64,000 nt of DNA, taken from Phoronis australis (Eukaryota; Phoronida; Phoronidae). The position numbers and the translations under genes are program-made. Under the pieces are notes generated by a model. That model did not search any database. It had not been told where the DNA came from and saw only the letters and a list, made by a program, of their open reading frames with translations. This document shows positions 1 through 12,299 of this stretch, in pieces. Every line of letters starts with the position of its first letter. The stretch's first letter is position 1. Location: contig NMRA01000155.1 in assembly GCA_002633005.1 (NCBI GenBank), positions 429,844 through 493,843 on the forward strand, written 5' to 3'.

Positions 1-446
1 CAGGTCTCAATATTTTTAACGGCAAGCAAGTGGCAGGTCTACAGGGCAATTCAGGATGTTCAATCCCCCATTCCTCTTCCGTCACCAAACTGGTACGTTC
101 AATCGCTCCTGAATCTAAACATGTGTGACAAGCCTTGGTAAGTCTATATGACCACTAATCTTCATTATTTGGTCTCACGCCACTCCATCATTTGGAGCTT
201 AATATACATTTAGCCGATATAAAATTATCTGTAAGCCCGTACGGTACGGGCTATTGTATAAAGCCATCTTAGGTTACTATTTCGGCTGAAGATGATACGT
301 TATCAGCGTTCCCAAACAGGTCTGTTTATTTTGGGAGAGTGCGCGGTGAATAATTATCTTTCATAATACTAGTTTCTTTCGCAGTTGTGGGCAGATAGAT
401 GTGTACAGATCGGTAAGACGTTATTGCGTACTTTTGCTGCATAACG
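1..446 (+). other. Probable 5' leader and promoter region of the di-domain esterase gene
   Basis: A consensus splice donor (CCTTG|gtaagt) lies at about 136-141, and an acceptor preceded by a pyrimidine run (ctttcgcag) ends at 384. Positions 1-136 and 385-446 may therefore be 5' untranslated exons of the esterase gene, separated by a short intron. Alternatively, 1-141 is the end of an upstream gene, because frame 1 is open from position 1 to a TAA at 139. I do not recognise that short peptide. An in-frame TAA at 414-416 precedes the ATG at 447 and supports that start. No clear TATA box was identified. Confidence 0.35.
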
Positions 447-2567
447 ATGTTTAAGATTAGAATTCTGCTGTTTTCGGTGTCTTGTGCGGCCTTGTGTGTC
501 GGAGTACTTGGTGTCGAGTCCCTAGTGAAAGTAATAAGTGGAAAATTGAAAGGCGACTGGTCTCAGACAGATGGAGTAACTCGCTTTTTGGGTGTACCTT
601 ATGCTTTACCACCGGTAGGCGAGCGCAGGTTCGTCCTTCCCCAGATATTGCCAAGTTTCGACGTGGAGAAGGATTGCACATCGTACAAACCGTCGTGCCC
701 TCAACCTTTGGAGATGTTCAATGATTCGCGGTCAGGTTATTTAAAAGCATACAACTTTTCTTTCGACCTACCGAAAACCGATGAAGATTGTTTGTATTTA
801 AACATTTTTGTTCCTGGCGAGGTTCATGTCAACAAATCTTTGCCAGTTATGGTTCATTTCCAAGATGGTGGCTTCCAGGTTGCGCTTAACGACGTATTCG
901 ATGGTTCCGGTCTGGCAAGGGAAGGTGAAGTCATAGTTGTGACATTCAATTCACGACTTGGTGCTCTTGGTTTCTATGGAGGGCACAACTTAGGACTTTG
1001 GGACCAAATAGAAGTTTTGAAGTGGATACAACACAACATTGGCGTGTTTGGTGGTGATGCGAACAGCGTAACATTGTTTGGAGTTGGCTCAGGTGCGTTT
1101 TCCGTTGGTCTCCATGTTTTATCTGCAGAGAGTAGAGGGTTGTTTAAACGGGCCATATCTCAAGGTACATCTGCCTACGATATAACCTTAATCAACTCAA
1201 ATCCAGAAACTGTGAATGGCGCTTTCAACAAAGCACTGAAGTGTGAACATAAGGAAATGGATAAACAGATGAAATGTTTAAGGTCGCTGAAAGTTGAAGA
1301 CATTCTTTCTGTGCAGGTAAATCTTGCCTACAAGTACCTGAATTTTATGCCGACAATTGATGGCAAAATACTACAAGACAAACCAACCATCATATTGGAA
1401 TCAATGAAATTCAATGACGTCGACTATATGTTAGGTGTCAACAGCAACGGGGGATCTGCTGGTGTTAATGACTTCTTCGCCCGTTTAGACACTGGTGCTG
1501 ACGAAGGTTATTTCAAAGCATACATAGATAGTGCTTCTTACATGGCATCCCCAACAAACTCTGTCTCTGTGAAGGCAGCTCTGTCATATGAATACACGCC
1601 ACCAATGAAAGACAGTATGAACAGAAAACAGTGGCTTCAGAACACATTGAACTTTTCTAGAGATGGATACTTAAGTCAAGTCAGAGGAGCCCAGTTGATT
1701 CATGCCGGTGCTGGGTTGCACGTTTTCGCCTATTATTTTGACCAGTCTCCGCCAGTTTTAAATGGCGTCCCAGCAGATGTTTTGGGTGTGCCCGCTGGTG
1801 TGGAGGAGTTATTTTTATTTGGAGGCGTGCGCCATGAGTTCAGTAAACGATTGATGAAAACCTGGGCGAGTTTTGCTAAAACAGGGTAAGTAGGACCACA
1901 GAAAATCTATTATTAGAATTTATTTTAGTCCAAAGCGTTGTACAGAATGCGCAAACGGTGCACACTGACTTTTAAGTAGACGCCACTGTTTTGTATTCAT
2001 AAAGGATATGAATTGGAACTGCATCGCACTTTTGAAGCTAAAAAGAAGTTTTTGTCAATAAATCAATAAATCTAGAAGAACAAGAACTCATCAAGTAAAA
2101 AACGAAATGTCATTGTACATGATGAGCACCCATAAGTGCTCAACATTCTTTTTCGAATCTAAGTGACTACAAATTTCATTTATTATGGCCACATATACAT
2201 TGATCAGAATTACAAAATTAGCTTTAATGACCAACCTCTCATGGGAACATGTTTAAATTATGACTACATGTACATCCAACTAACCGTAAGAGAATAATGA
2301 CCTGACTAAAACTTTTGGTTTTCAGGATGCCAGTTTTAGAACTTGGTGATGGCACCCTTTTGGACTGGCCTAAGTTCAACGTGACCCACCCAAAAACAGC
2401 CCTTCTGCGAGCAGACGTTACCAAGACAAATGCTGTTTTGGGTTCGTTGCCAAATAATTTGGAAAGGAAAATTTCTTTTTGGACTGAACTGTTGCCCAGT
2501 CTTTTAGCTGAAAACGACGAGTGCCGAAACGAAACATCTTCTATGGAAAACGAACACCCTGTGGTTA
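447..2567 (+). other. Esterase domain 1 (pseudo-esterase), mostly one 1.4-kb exon
   Basis: The fold is clear from FLGVPYALPPVG (residues 48-59), DEDCLYLNIFVP (112-123), NSRLGALGF and the FGGD loop. The nucleophile elbow, normally GESAG, reads GVGSG, so the catalytic Ser is Gly214 (codon 1086-1088). The acid, normally in KDEG, is Gly335 (1449-1451). The His of the GVxHG motif is Ala450 (1794-1796). The oxyanion-hole HGG reads QDGG. All catalytic elements are lost while the reading frame stays open, so the domain is probably kept as a non-enzymatic module. A structural cysteine pair near residues 77/84 or 77/115 is present. Unlike domain 2, it has only one intron, near its end. Confidence 0.85.
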
Positions 2568-5500
2568 ACCTTAAACAAGGTCGTGTTCTTGGACGTCTCA
2601 GAACGGTTGCAGGTAATTTTGTTAACACATTGTACTTTGCTTACTCAAGTAAACCCACCTTGACCGTCTGCAAGAAAGTTGTCCGCCCATTGGTGCCTTT
2701 TTTGCTCTCACTTAGCAGACAATCGAGCGGCGTAATAGCGATTTTTGGCATGACTGCAACATTCCATTGCGTACATTAGTCATTCAACTTGTCTGAAAAT
2801 TAGTATTCAAAAGGCACGGCACTATACAGTTAGAGACCTTTTGGAACGCAATTTGATCAAAATTCGTCAAAACCCTATCTCAAGTGTCATCAGTAGTTGC
2901 AATGCGCTTGGAATAGGTCGGTTCTAGTTGTCCGATCGCAATATTTATGGACAATTCTGTATTTTCGCTAATCATTCTTGACCAGGTCAGCATGCATACA
3001 CGAGCTTGAGTGCGGGATCTCAGTGGCCGAGTTTCTCATTGCCTGGAACAGTAGAATGTGGAATTTGCATGCATACTAGAAGGGGTCAAGCAAAACGCTT
3101 AAACAACATTTTCTAAAGAGGGTCGCTTCTGTACATTTTGGGGTTCCTACTTAAACAGTCAATTTTGTTTAATTTGACCTTGTTACTATTTATGAAGGTC
3201 ACGTGAATAGATTAGATGGTGAGTCTTTCATGCTCCAGGTAGGTGTTGTAACAGAAGTGAAAAATTCTGTTTTACAGACTTGCCAAGCGGCAGTTGTCAA
3301 CCGTAGTAACTAGGATCTCGGGATCGGTGTGCATGTATATGATTCCAGGGCGTAATTTCCTTAATGTGCAAACACTCGCCTGCGCTAGCATCAGTTGAAG
3401 TAATCCAGAAAACTGTAGTCATTGGGTCTATACGAGGCCCACGATGTACGAGTGTTTGGTAATCATCAGGTGACGTCAGTCAATTTGCAAGCTTCGCGGT
3501 TGTGTCTCAGTCTTTTCTCGCGACTAACTCCAGATGATTGGTCGGCGACTGGAAAGGCTGAGCAAAACTGGTTATTGATATTAACAACATGTTGCTAATA
3601 ACATGTTTGAGATTTTAATACAACACCTGAAGATATCGCGGTGAGCACTTGCCTGAGTTAGCGCGTGAAGAATGTTATTTCGTCATTCGGCCACTCATCC
3701 CTAGTAAAATTTTCAAAGTTTAACAAATTGCCATTGCAAAAAATGGGTATACACATTGTGCTGTTGTGACATTACAGACTACCTTGCTACACTATATTTA
3801 CACGTTAGTTGTAAGTCGTTACTGACTTCTCAGTCCGTCGAGTGGTTACTGCTGCGAGTGCTTCAACAAGCTGGCTTTTTGTTTTCTCCTATCTTTTCGG
3901 CTGTTTAACCTCATTGCCCACTTTTTATGGAAATTAAACAGAACTTCATTGAACCATCAGTTCGAACCCGCAATGACGTAGAGCTTTACCGCTGGACGAG
4001 TCTCACCGGCTTACTGCATGACTTACTTCAAATGGGAAACTAAAACCCACATTTTTGGTGTCACATGTTGGGTACTGTTGACATCGTCATCCATAAGTTG
4101 AAAGGTAAATGCGATTGTGTACCTTAGGAAACCACTTTCCATACGAAGAATACCTGGACATCCCATATGCAGCGCCGCCTGTAGGAGACTTACGATTTCA
4201 GCCTCCAAGGCCCCATCATGGTTGGAAAGGCGTTCTAAACAGAACAAGAGAGACAACTGGGGTCAAGATTTGTCCTCAACCTAGCTCTGTGATCAAATTG
4301 CTTCCATTTGAGGTCATGGAGGAAGATTGTCTAACATTAGACATTTACCTTCCATACGGAGTTTCGAAAATCAGGTATATTTACGTAGGTCTACAGGCCG
4401 AGATATGCTACCTTGTGCTATACTTTCCTACACTCTATAATGGGTATATTGTAAAACCTCAAACATAAGTTCGTTTTCTGAGAAATTTTGAACCTTCAGC
4501 GATACCAAATATTAAAAATTGCTTTATTTTCGACAAAGGTCGTACCATTTTTCAGATATAAGGCCAGTTGTCAGTAATTTTCCTTCAGTTTGTTTTCACC
4601 CAACCAACTAACCACTGTTTTAAGTATTGTCGAAGACAATAAACTATTGGTTGGCTGAAATTGTTCCTGCAAAAAAAAAAGAAAACGGTGCTTCACTTGT
4701 TAAATTACGTTAGAACCTTAAAGGGTAAATAAATTGTAACGATCCCGAAAATAATCTGTAGCCTTATACTCCAATATCAGGAAATATTTGAATGTAAAAT
4801 CATAGCCGTAAGCATTATAAAGGACGTTGTCAACTCAATAACGTCACATTTGATCAACATCGACCATTTTCTGGACTCTGAATTGCAATGAACTCAAATG
4901 TATAGGCACCAATGGTATATCAACTAGATTCGCGCATTGTCCGTTTTTGAAGAACCCTAAATATGTCCAATTTTGTCCAACTTTAGAACATTTCAGACAT
5001 GGCTGATCGGATTCATATGAAATTTTCCGATACTACCCTTTATGCACTGACCTACAAAATACTGGAAGGAATTATTCTTAAAATGTTCCACTTTTGCGTG
5101 GGTGGCTATCAAAAATAGGACTGGTATGTTTTGTATGATAATAACTTAAAGTTCTCTAAAACGAAAACATAACGGTAATTTAGAAAACAGTGACCGCGTT
5201 TGTGAGATATAATCTTGAGCATTTATATCATATGAAATTCATGTATTTTGTAAAGTGCTATATAAAGAGTTAAATTTAGTTCATGAATTCCTCCATTAGG
5301 TACAGACAGTTGCCCGTCATGGTTTTCATACACGGAGGAGCTTACGATTATGGATCCAAGAACACGTATGTTGGCAACGGCTTGGTCCAGAGAGAAGTCA
5401 TTTTGGTAGTGATAAACTATCGGCTGGGTGCGCTTGGGTTTTTGGCTACTGGTATGTATGATCCGTATTTGAGGTTTATAAACACAACTGTCTTATTTTG

Positions 5501-8500
5501 TTATACGTGTCAGATTTTCCATGTTATACTAGAAAAGGATTTCCGACCGAAGGCATCTGTGATTAAAAAATCCGTTCAAAGTACTGACCATCATTAATTT
5601 TAAAGTGATGATAAAGCGACCCTTCCGTAACAAAATTTGTCGTCGGAAAAAATAGAAACAAGCTGTTAAAACATTGTCAAATGAAAATTGACTACTAACA
5701 GAATTTTCATTATATTCCCAACAGGAGACAAGGCTTCAATAGGTAATTACGGTCTCATGGATCAACATTTGGCTCTGAAGTGGGTGAAGGAAAACATAGG
5801 GCACTTTGGAGGTGATCCTGATGAAGTAACTATCTTTGGAGAATCGGCTGGAGCCGGAAGCGTTATGTTCCAAGTAATAGCACCAGCCAATAGAGGGCTC
5901 TTTAAACGAGCTATTGCTGAGAGCGGTGCCACCGAGTGCCCATGGTCACTTGTCACAAACGAAACCGCTCGTGTAAGCGCCAAACGAATAGCGGAAAAAC
6001 TAAACTGCTCCTCGACAAGCACTCACATGATGGTCAATTGCCTCAAACGAATTGATGTCATGGATGTCATTAGTGCTGTGGGGGATTTCACGCGCCCTCT
6101 CTCTTTAAATCCTGTTATAGACGGTCATTTTTATTCCGAAGGTACCGGAACAGATGTACAAAGATGGTGTAGCTCGTGATATCACTGTTATGATGGGTCG
6201 TACGAGGCATGAGGGTTACGGATCTGTTGCTCACCCAGAACTAGTACTTGCTGAAGTTAGAATGGAAGAGAAAAGTCCGTCTTTGGCCAAAGCTGTTGAT
6301 TTCTATTACCGTGATCTCATAAAAGCTGTTCGGAATGGGCTTAAAGACAAAGAGAGCATGTTACAGATGACTGACTTCGGGACTGATTATCACATGGCGC
6401 ATGCTATCGAGAAAGAAGCGAATCTTCATGTTAGGTAAGTTTGCTCTTCTTGTGGTAAAACGTTTTTAACTTTTTGAATGTATCCAAATTTGTAATCATT
6501 AGCTACGGGGGCTCGTTGAATTGGATAAGTACATGCACAACATTTATTTTAGAGAACAACGGCCAACCGAAGCGCAAAGTACGTGTTTCCTGCATGAAGC
6601 TGCGATAGAAGAAACCATTAAGGGATTCTAAAGGGAATTGTGACATTCGAGTGAAAATTATTTAATGTTCAGACAAAACATGAAAATGGTCGAGCGGCAG
6701 CATACAATGGAAAGATCGCATCGACAACGAATATATTGAAGAAGTTAGATTAAACAGAGAAGTACAGTGTGTCAACTATTCACGTGAGGGGAATATATAA
6801 ACGTAATAGCGTAATGGAATTGCACAGTATTTTCATGAGAAAGCCACACCATCTGCCTTTGCTGGCTCAGTTCAGGCTGCGCTATTGCCTACGCAGCATT
6901 AAGACATGAGACACAAACATCTAACAAATTGAGAATATATTAAAAACCCAGTGAATTATTTATGTTCTCAATGGACGAATCCCAAGAACAGTATTCCTTT
7001 TGCAGATCGCTATTGTGAAAACATTATTTCTCAAACGTCAAGTTTACATGACGCACTGGCTGTGTGGATTAGTTTGTCAGATATCATTTTAATCAGGGTT
7101 ATTTGTAAGTAGTGAACAAAGATTTCTTTGTTGTTGTTTTTTTCTAAAAATCAATTTAACGCCAAGTCCAATAGCGTTGGAAAGCAAAGCAATGGCACTA
7201 CACGACTAAGGTCTGAACATTTCTTTTGAGTGACTGCCGCACATCGCCGTGAGATACCTCGACTCACGTGGGTCGATTGGAGGATGATGGTCAGCGTTTC
7301 TGCACATCCCTTCTGAAGTTACCGAAATATTTCTAGCTCCGGGATTTCAAAGATAATTTGCAACTCAATATGCCGCAGAAAGCTACCACAGATGTTTGAG
7401 AAGAGTAAACATGTCGTCCTGTATGAGTTTAGCCCGAATAAACAAATCTTCCAAGAAATTAGTAGTTCAATGAATTTTGATGCCGGTTGAGATTCGATGA
7501 AACTGATATCATTCCTCCATCAAATAGCAAGTTCCATAGATGATTTTTGTCAACTCGAAGTAATCACTGACTTGTTTAAGATTTCGCGTGTGGGGGGCAA
7601 ACCAAATTTTTCAATGGAAAGTGTTCACGAAGCCCCTAACGATTTTCTGCCACCGTCCGAAAGGAACACCTAAGTCCGAATTTGAGAAATCTATGTTTAT
7701 AAACATTTCGTTCTTTTGGTGAACTTCCAACACTCTATATTTATCGTATAACCTCAAACAGCAATAACCACGATATACATATACACCGGTAATGATTCTT
7801 GTGTTTGACTAACTAATCTCACTTTTATTTTGTTTGTTGTTTCAGTAACGGAGGCACGTTGTATAGGTTCGTGTTTAATTTCCACGCTGGTGTCTTCTAC
7901 TTCTATAATTCCCCCACCCCAGATTTCATACACGGAGCTCACGCTGAAGAGCTAGCATACGTCTTCGGCAACGCTTGTGTGAGCATGCCAGAGCTTGATT
8001 CAATCGTGAAACGTGCCAAAGTGACTCAAAGCGATATCACCATGTGCCACGCAATGATGGACATGTGGACAAACTTCGCCTACACAGGGTATGTTTTTCA
8101 CAAGACTTTAGCGGATACTGAAACATGGTCTGATAATTTCAACCAATCCTCGTTCTGTCACCTGCATCATTGGCGTCAATCTTGAATGATAAAAATGAAT
8201 TAACTGCAACTCGTACCCTCAATTTTACTAATAGGACATTAAGGTTCTTGGTGGGTGGTCATTTCCCACAGTTGCCATGTAATTCGCTAAAAGCAAAGGT
8301 CAAGCTAGTCCGTTTAGCAGACTTCGAAAGGAGTTTTCAATTTGTCCTCCAAACTTTTGAAGGTTGCCAAGGGTTACAGAATATTATTTAGTTTTCAGAG
8401 AAGTGGACGGGAAAGTCGTTCCTTTATTCTGCTCTTTTACGACACAGTTTGGGGCAATGTACCAAATTCCTGTGTACCTTGAAAAAGTAAGCAAAAAGTC

Positions 8501-8793
8501 TTTGATGCACTGTTCAAAATAGTTGCCCATTGTTTGTATATTTCAGCCATCCATTAATGGGAAGACGACAATTCAATTTGCATTGGCCTCAATACAAAAT
8601 GGATACACCATACATCTTCAATATCAACGAAAACCTCACCATGTCATCTGGTGACGATCTGGTAGTTACACCTCATGGCAATCCGGAGCTGTTCCGTCCC
8701 AAGAATATGGCTTTTTTCAACAAATTAGCACCAGCGCTCAGGAAAATAGACATGCCAAAATTGTGCAATGCGACAACTACTTCGATGCCTTAG
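447..8793 (+). CDS. Secreted tandem di-domain carboxylesterase/cholinesterase-like protein (domain 1 catalytically dead, domain 2 with intact triad)
   Basis: Seven exons fit with matching phases: 447-1885, 2326-2612, 4138-4374, 5300-5451, 5725-6434, 7846-8098 and 8547-8793. They total 3325 nt. Removing one base at a frameshift near 6141 gives 3324 nt, an exact 1107-residue frame. Residues 1-23 look like a signal peptide, and there is no C-terminal membrane or GPI tail, so secretion is likely. Two alpha/beta-hydrolase esterase domains follow one another. Exon 2 is the key evidence for fusion: it encodes the end of domain 1 (the FWTELLP segment) and then, with no stop, the first strand of domain 2 (PVVNLKQGRVLG). 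The last intron of each domain falls at the same site and phase (FAKTG and FAYTG). The family hydrolyses esters, and catalytically dead members act in adhesion or binding. A conventional annotation might split this into two genes. Start choice: in-frame stop at 414 and a good signal peptide. Confidence 0.8.
2613..4137. other. Intron 2 of the esterase gene
   Basis: The 1.5-kb intron runs from donor gtaatt at 2613 to an acceptor ending ttag at 4137. It interrupts the second domain just after its first strand. The splice joins GCA G to GA AAC and restores Gly-Asn-His in frame. I see no gene or recognisable repeat inside. The short open stretch running on to 2779 is read-through into the intron, not coding. 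Confidence 0.6.
4965..5180 (+). repeat. Dispersed intronic repeat, copy 1
   Basis: The segment contains TTTCAGACATGGCTGATC, then ATTCATATGAAATTTTC, then TTAAAATGTTCCACTTTTG and GGCTATCAAAAATAGGACT. The same ordered landmarks recur, diverged, at about 18595-18800, 19230-19440, 29090-29225, 31560-31850 and 60325-60510. This copy lies in esterase intron 3. No terminal repeats or open reading frame were found, so the class is unknown. Confidence 0.65.
6435..7845. other. Intron 5 of the esterase gene
   Basis: The 1.4-kb intron (gtaagt to tttcag) separates the Glu-containing part of domain 2 from the His-containing exon. I see no gene, RNA or clear repeat in it. Confidence 0.6.
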
Positions 8794-9547
8794 TTATTGT
8801 AGAGTTTTGTTAACTACTATATAGTCAATATATACTATACTAGCGGCATAGAACGTGAAATGCAGACTAAATTGCGTTATTAAATGTGGTTCTCCCTCTG
8901 TCACAGAAACAAAAGTCAAACTATTCACCATGGCTGGGTTGCGCAAAACTTCAAATTTATCCCATACGCGTTGAATCTGTCGAGGGCAATACGGCCATGT
9001 AATAATGTTTTCCGTATTCACCTCCCGCACTACTTCAACAGTGACCTCTGATGTGAAAAGTTCAATAGGTAGGTCAATGTTGACTCGTTAGCTGGTTCAA
9101 TCATCAAACTTTTCCAATATAGTTTAAAGTAATACAGTTGCAGCAGTATAAATAACACTCGACATGCAATTAGGTCCCAGACATAACATCTGGTACAAAA
9201 CTGTTAATTATGTGACAGTTCTGTCTCACTTAGTTTTCAATTGCTAAATATTATGTCGTCTGCACTCAGGCGACGATAACTCGGTAACTACAATATCAAA
9301 TGTTGTTATTTAACTATTTTCAAGAAATGTTACAAGTTCAATGCTTAATTACCGCTGTTTTCATGTTTGTTATCTCTTTTTTCAAGTAATAAATCGTCAC
9401 ATTTAAAACAGTTTCTTTTACTAGAGAAAACTTGCAGCTAACGCGCAAGTGCATACATATAGGATGTGATCCGCCACGTGAACTGTCTGAGTGAAGTATA
9501 GAAAAATCTGGGGAAAAAATGAGAGAAACTTAGGAATTCGAAGCGTA
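8794..9547. other. 3' flank of the esterase gene
   Basis: The sequence is AT-rich. A possible polyadenylation signal AATAAA lies near 9388, about 0.6 kb after the stop. Short open stretches on the minus strand here have no protein-like features. No repeats were recognised before 9548. Confidence 0.4.
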
Positions 9548-9660
9548 TGGGATAAATACAAAACGAACCTCGATTGGCGTACATGAAGTAATATTCCACT
9601 CTGTCTCGTGGGATATTACTGCATGTACGCCACTCTCGGTACGTTTTGTGTATTTATCCA
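9548..9660. mobile_element. Foldback (MITE-like) element of about 113 bp
   Basis: The ends are TGGGATAAATAC and GTATTTATCCA. The arms stay complementary inward, through GGCGTACATG.AGTAATAT on the left and ATATTACTGCATGTACGCC on the right, leaving a short loop. The imperfect arms are about 50 nt. No coding capacity, as expected for a short non-autonomous DNA element. Target-site duplications were not resolved. Confidence 0.7.
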
Positions 9661-10790
9661 CTGGATAAGATTGTTTGTTGCATGACGTTAGGTGCATTGT
9701 TCAAAAATAACAACATGGCGTGTGATAATGCAACGTCATTTTTGTTATGCGGCTTATGGCTTTTATGCAACTAGGCCCGGGTATTTTCGCAAGTTATTTG
9801 TATAGATTCTGAATTTCCGTTGATATCAAAGCATTTTTCCAAAAAGCTTCAAATTTCAAAACACGATCTGTCAACTGCTCTTCACTTCATCGATTTTTCT
9901 CCTACACGGCACTTCTCCTTATTTAGACGAGTATGGCAAGACATATATGTAACATATTTCCCTAATTTGGAGAATGGGACCTTTGATATAAACAAAACAG
10001 TGGCGATTTCAAGCACTCTCATTGGAAATAATTCGTCATTTTCCGCACGACATTATATTGTATATATAGATATTACATTGCATAGACTCCGCATATGAAT
10101 CCTATCAGTCATTTCTCACATGTGATACTTCGAAGACAATGGCCAAATTTGGACATTTTCTCTGGTTTCCTAAGCGTTCCATCCAAGACGCGAACTTTTG
10201 ACATACACTACTTACCGCTGTAAAAATTGGTCTTAATAAGTTCTTAACTCCGTTTTCTTATCATGATAGAGTTCTATTTCCATTACCACGCTTCAGAGTT
10301 GATTGGGGTTGGCTGACCCTAAAATGTCAGGTATTAATTACCAGGCTCATTCGATACACGTCGTCATTTTCCGTACAATGTCTGTACATATCAGGTACTT
10401 AAGCACACGATAACGTCACACGGAAATGGACAAACTTTGTATTGAATGACCTTGGACATTTTCAGTTCATTTCACCTGTACTTTCTTCATTCATTCTTTA
10501 TCACTCAACATGAACCTTGTACTGCCGGTAGGAAGGACCGACACAGAACTGGGTAGAACGCCGGGTTAGAAATGGCCGGGGATGGGTGGTCTTTATTGAT
10601 GAAAATACACACCCAAATGTGCAGAATGGACGTGAAATCTAAAGGACTGTTCTAGGTCCTGAAAAACGCGCCATAGCAGCTTTAATGGTTAGTGTATGTC
10701 ACCCACATCTGTCGTCTAAGACTATGCCTAGTATGGCCAATCTCAACGAGGATTGATTTTTGAAGAGCTCAAGAATGAGATAGTCCGCCC
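9661..10790. other. Intergenic DNA
   Basis: No supported gene. The stretch has repeated short phrases such as CGTCATTTTCCG (near 10031 and 10363) but no defined element. Its open stretches (for example 9820-10098) lack splice or protein features that I can support. Confidence 0.4.
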
Positions 10791-12299
10791 ACGATTTTGT
10801 GCAGACATTACGTACAACGCTAGGCTTCACGTCCTTCTCTATAACAGAGGGACATTGTCGATTTTACAGCCCAAATACGCGCATGGCATTACTGTTCGAT
10901 GTGATTCAGAGAACGACCTCATGAAATTCATTACGGCGTTTTCCCGCTGCTCCCAACTTGTTCTATTTTAGCCCAACAACAAGTTGGGAATTTTACCCCT
11001 GTAGCCAATATCATACAGGACTGATTAACTCCATTGTGGCATTTATGGTTGGAAGCCAGCTCTCTTTTGTTCGATAATTGCTCTAATCTCCAATAAGATC
11101 GTATCTACCCTGACTGGGCTGTGCTGTTAAAAATAAAAGTTAAGTTATAACATATTTGAACATAAACCAATAGCATTTCTGAAATCTTCCTCAAATGGTG
11201 ATCATGTTTAGTTTTTGCCAATCGCTAAAATCGCCCAACTGCAACCGAAGTTACGACAATCTATTCTTTCTGAATACACCAATTCACTCTGGGTTTGACT
11301 GTGTTCACGCCTGCTCTGAAATAAGCCTAGTAGATAATTGGCCTGCTTGTTGTCATAACAGACAAAAGTCTGTGCTTGGCAGAGCAAAGAAACTATGTCA
11401 TCACACGCTCATCACCTCCTACGTCTGGTTAAGTCACTGAACGGGAAAACGCTGTCATGTATTAGCTTTGAACAAAGCTATAAAACAACACAATCGGTGG
11501 GTTTTTGTGATTTTTTCATTATGCCGTCAGACTATCACGTTAAAATCCAGCATGTGGCTCACTTTTAAAAAAATCCACCATGTATCGAGCGCATCAGTGG
11601 TTAGTTCCACTCGCAGGAGAAGCGTTACTGACCGGTGGCCGGTGAAAAAATGACACATGCGTCATTTTTTACTCACTATTAAAAATGACCCCCGGGTCAC
11701 TTTGCAACATTAAAAAAGGCCCTGGTCGCTTTTTTTATTAATGCAGTTCAAATTTAATGTGAATTAATGTGAAAAAAATTACTCCATAAGTGATAGTTTT
11801 TTAAGGTTAAAAAGCAAAGAACACAGTCTTCCTTTCCTGTGCGTTGCTCGGGATTGCTCTGCGTTTTGTTGTGTCCTGCGCCGGCACAACGTGTAATTAG
11901 TGCTCGCAAAGGGATCAGCCCCGCTCCCACCGGCGGCATTATTTCAAACCGTAGGCCGCGGCCTACCTCTCCTTCATGCCACTACCCTCATTAATTTGAT
12001 CTACCGCACACCGCTCAGCCAAGAAATTTAAAAATTTTTTGTCTCATGCAGCATGACCTTCTCACGGCCGACTCAAATTTCCTCAGTGATCCAACTGAGG
12101 CAGTATCAGAGTTATCGCTACTCAGTCACGCGGGCCGGGCATGAAAAGTTCTTTGCTCGCAAACACTGAGACCAGCCCAGCCCCCACACATCCTATTCCT
12201 GGCCTGCACGCCGTTACTTTCTCTGTCTATAATTGCATATACTGAAGAAGAAAGGTATCTGAGATTTCTCTTGCCGCCAGCCTCGGCGGAGCCAGAATT

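Larger units (their letters stand above)
2568..8793 (+). other. Esterase domain 2 (catalytic triad present, one-base frameshift)
   Basis: The domain begins inside exon 2 and ends at the TAG at 8791. Its oxyanion loop is FIHGGAYDYGS (exon 4). The nucleophile elbow is FGESAG with Ser codon 5844-5846, the acid is in RHEGYG with Glu codon 6211-6213, and the His is in HGAHAEEL with codon 7940-7942. All three catalytic residues are thus present. In exon 5 the frame changes at 6141-6142: with one G fewer, the sequence reads GHFYSEVPEQMYKDG and continues into the Glu-containing segment. As given, the frame ends early at 6177-6179. This may be a sequencing error, an allelic lesion or a recent pseudogenisation; the other exons show no further break. 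Confidence 0.75.

Noticed and set aside
2613-2779. Open frame continuing past esterase exon 2 to a stop at 2779
   Set aside because: The GTAATT donor at 2613 splices in phase to 4138 and restores a conserved esterase start (DIPYAAPPVG). The extension has no family similarity, though a transcript ending here cannot be excluded.
11640-11675. Small palindrome AAAAAATGACACATGCGTCA-TTTTTT
   Set aside because: Short and isolated; no flanking structure or second copy seen, so not reported as an element.
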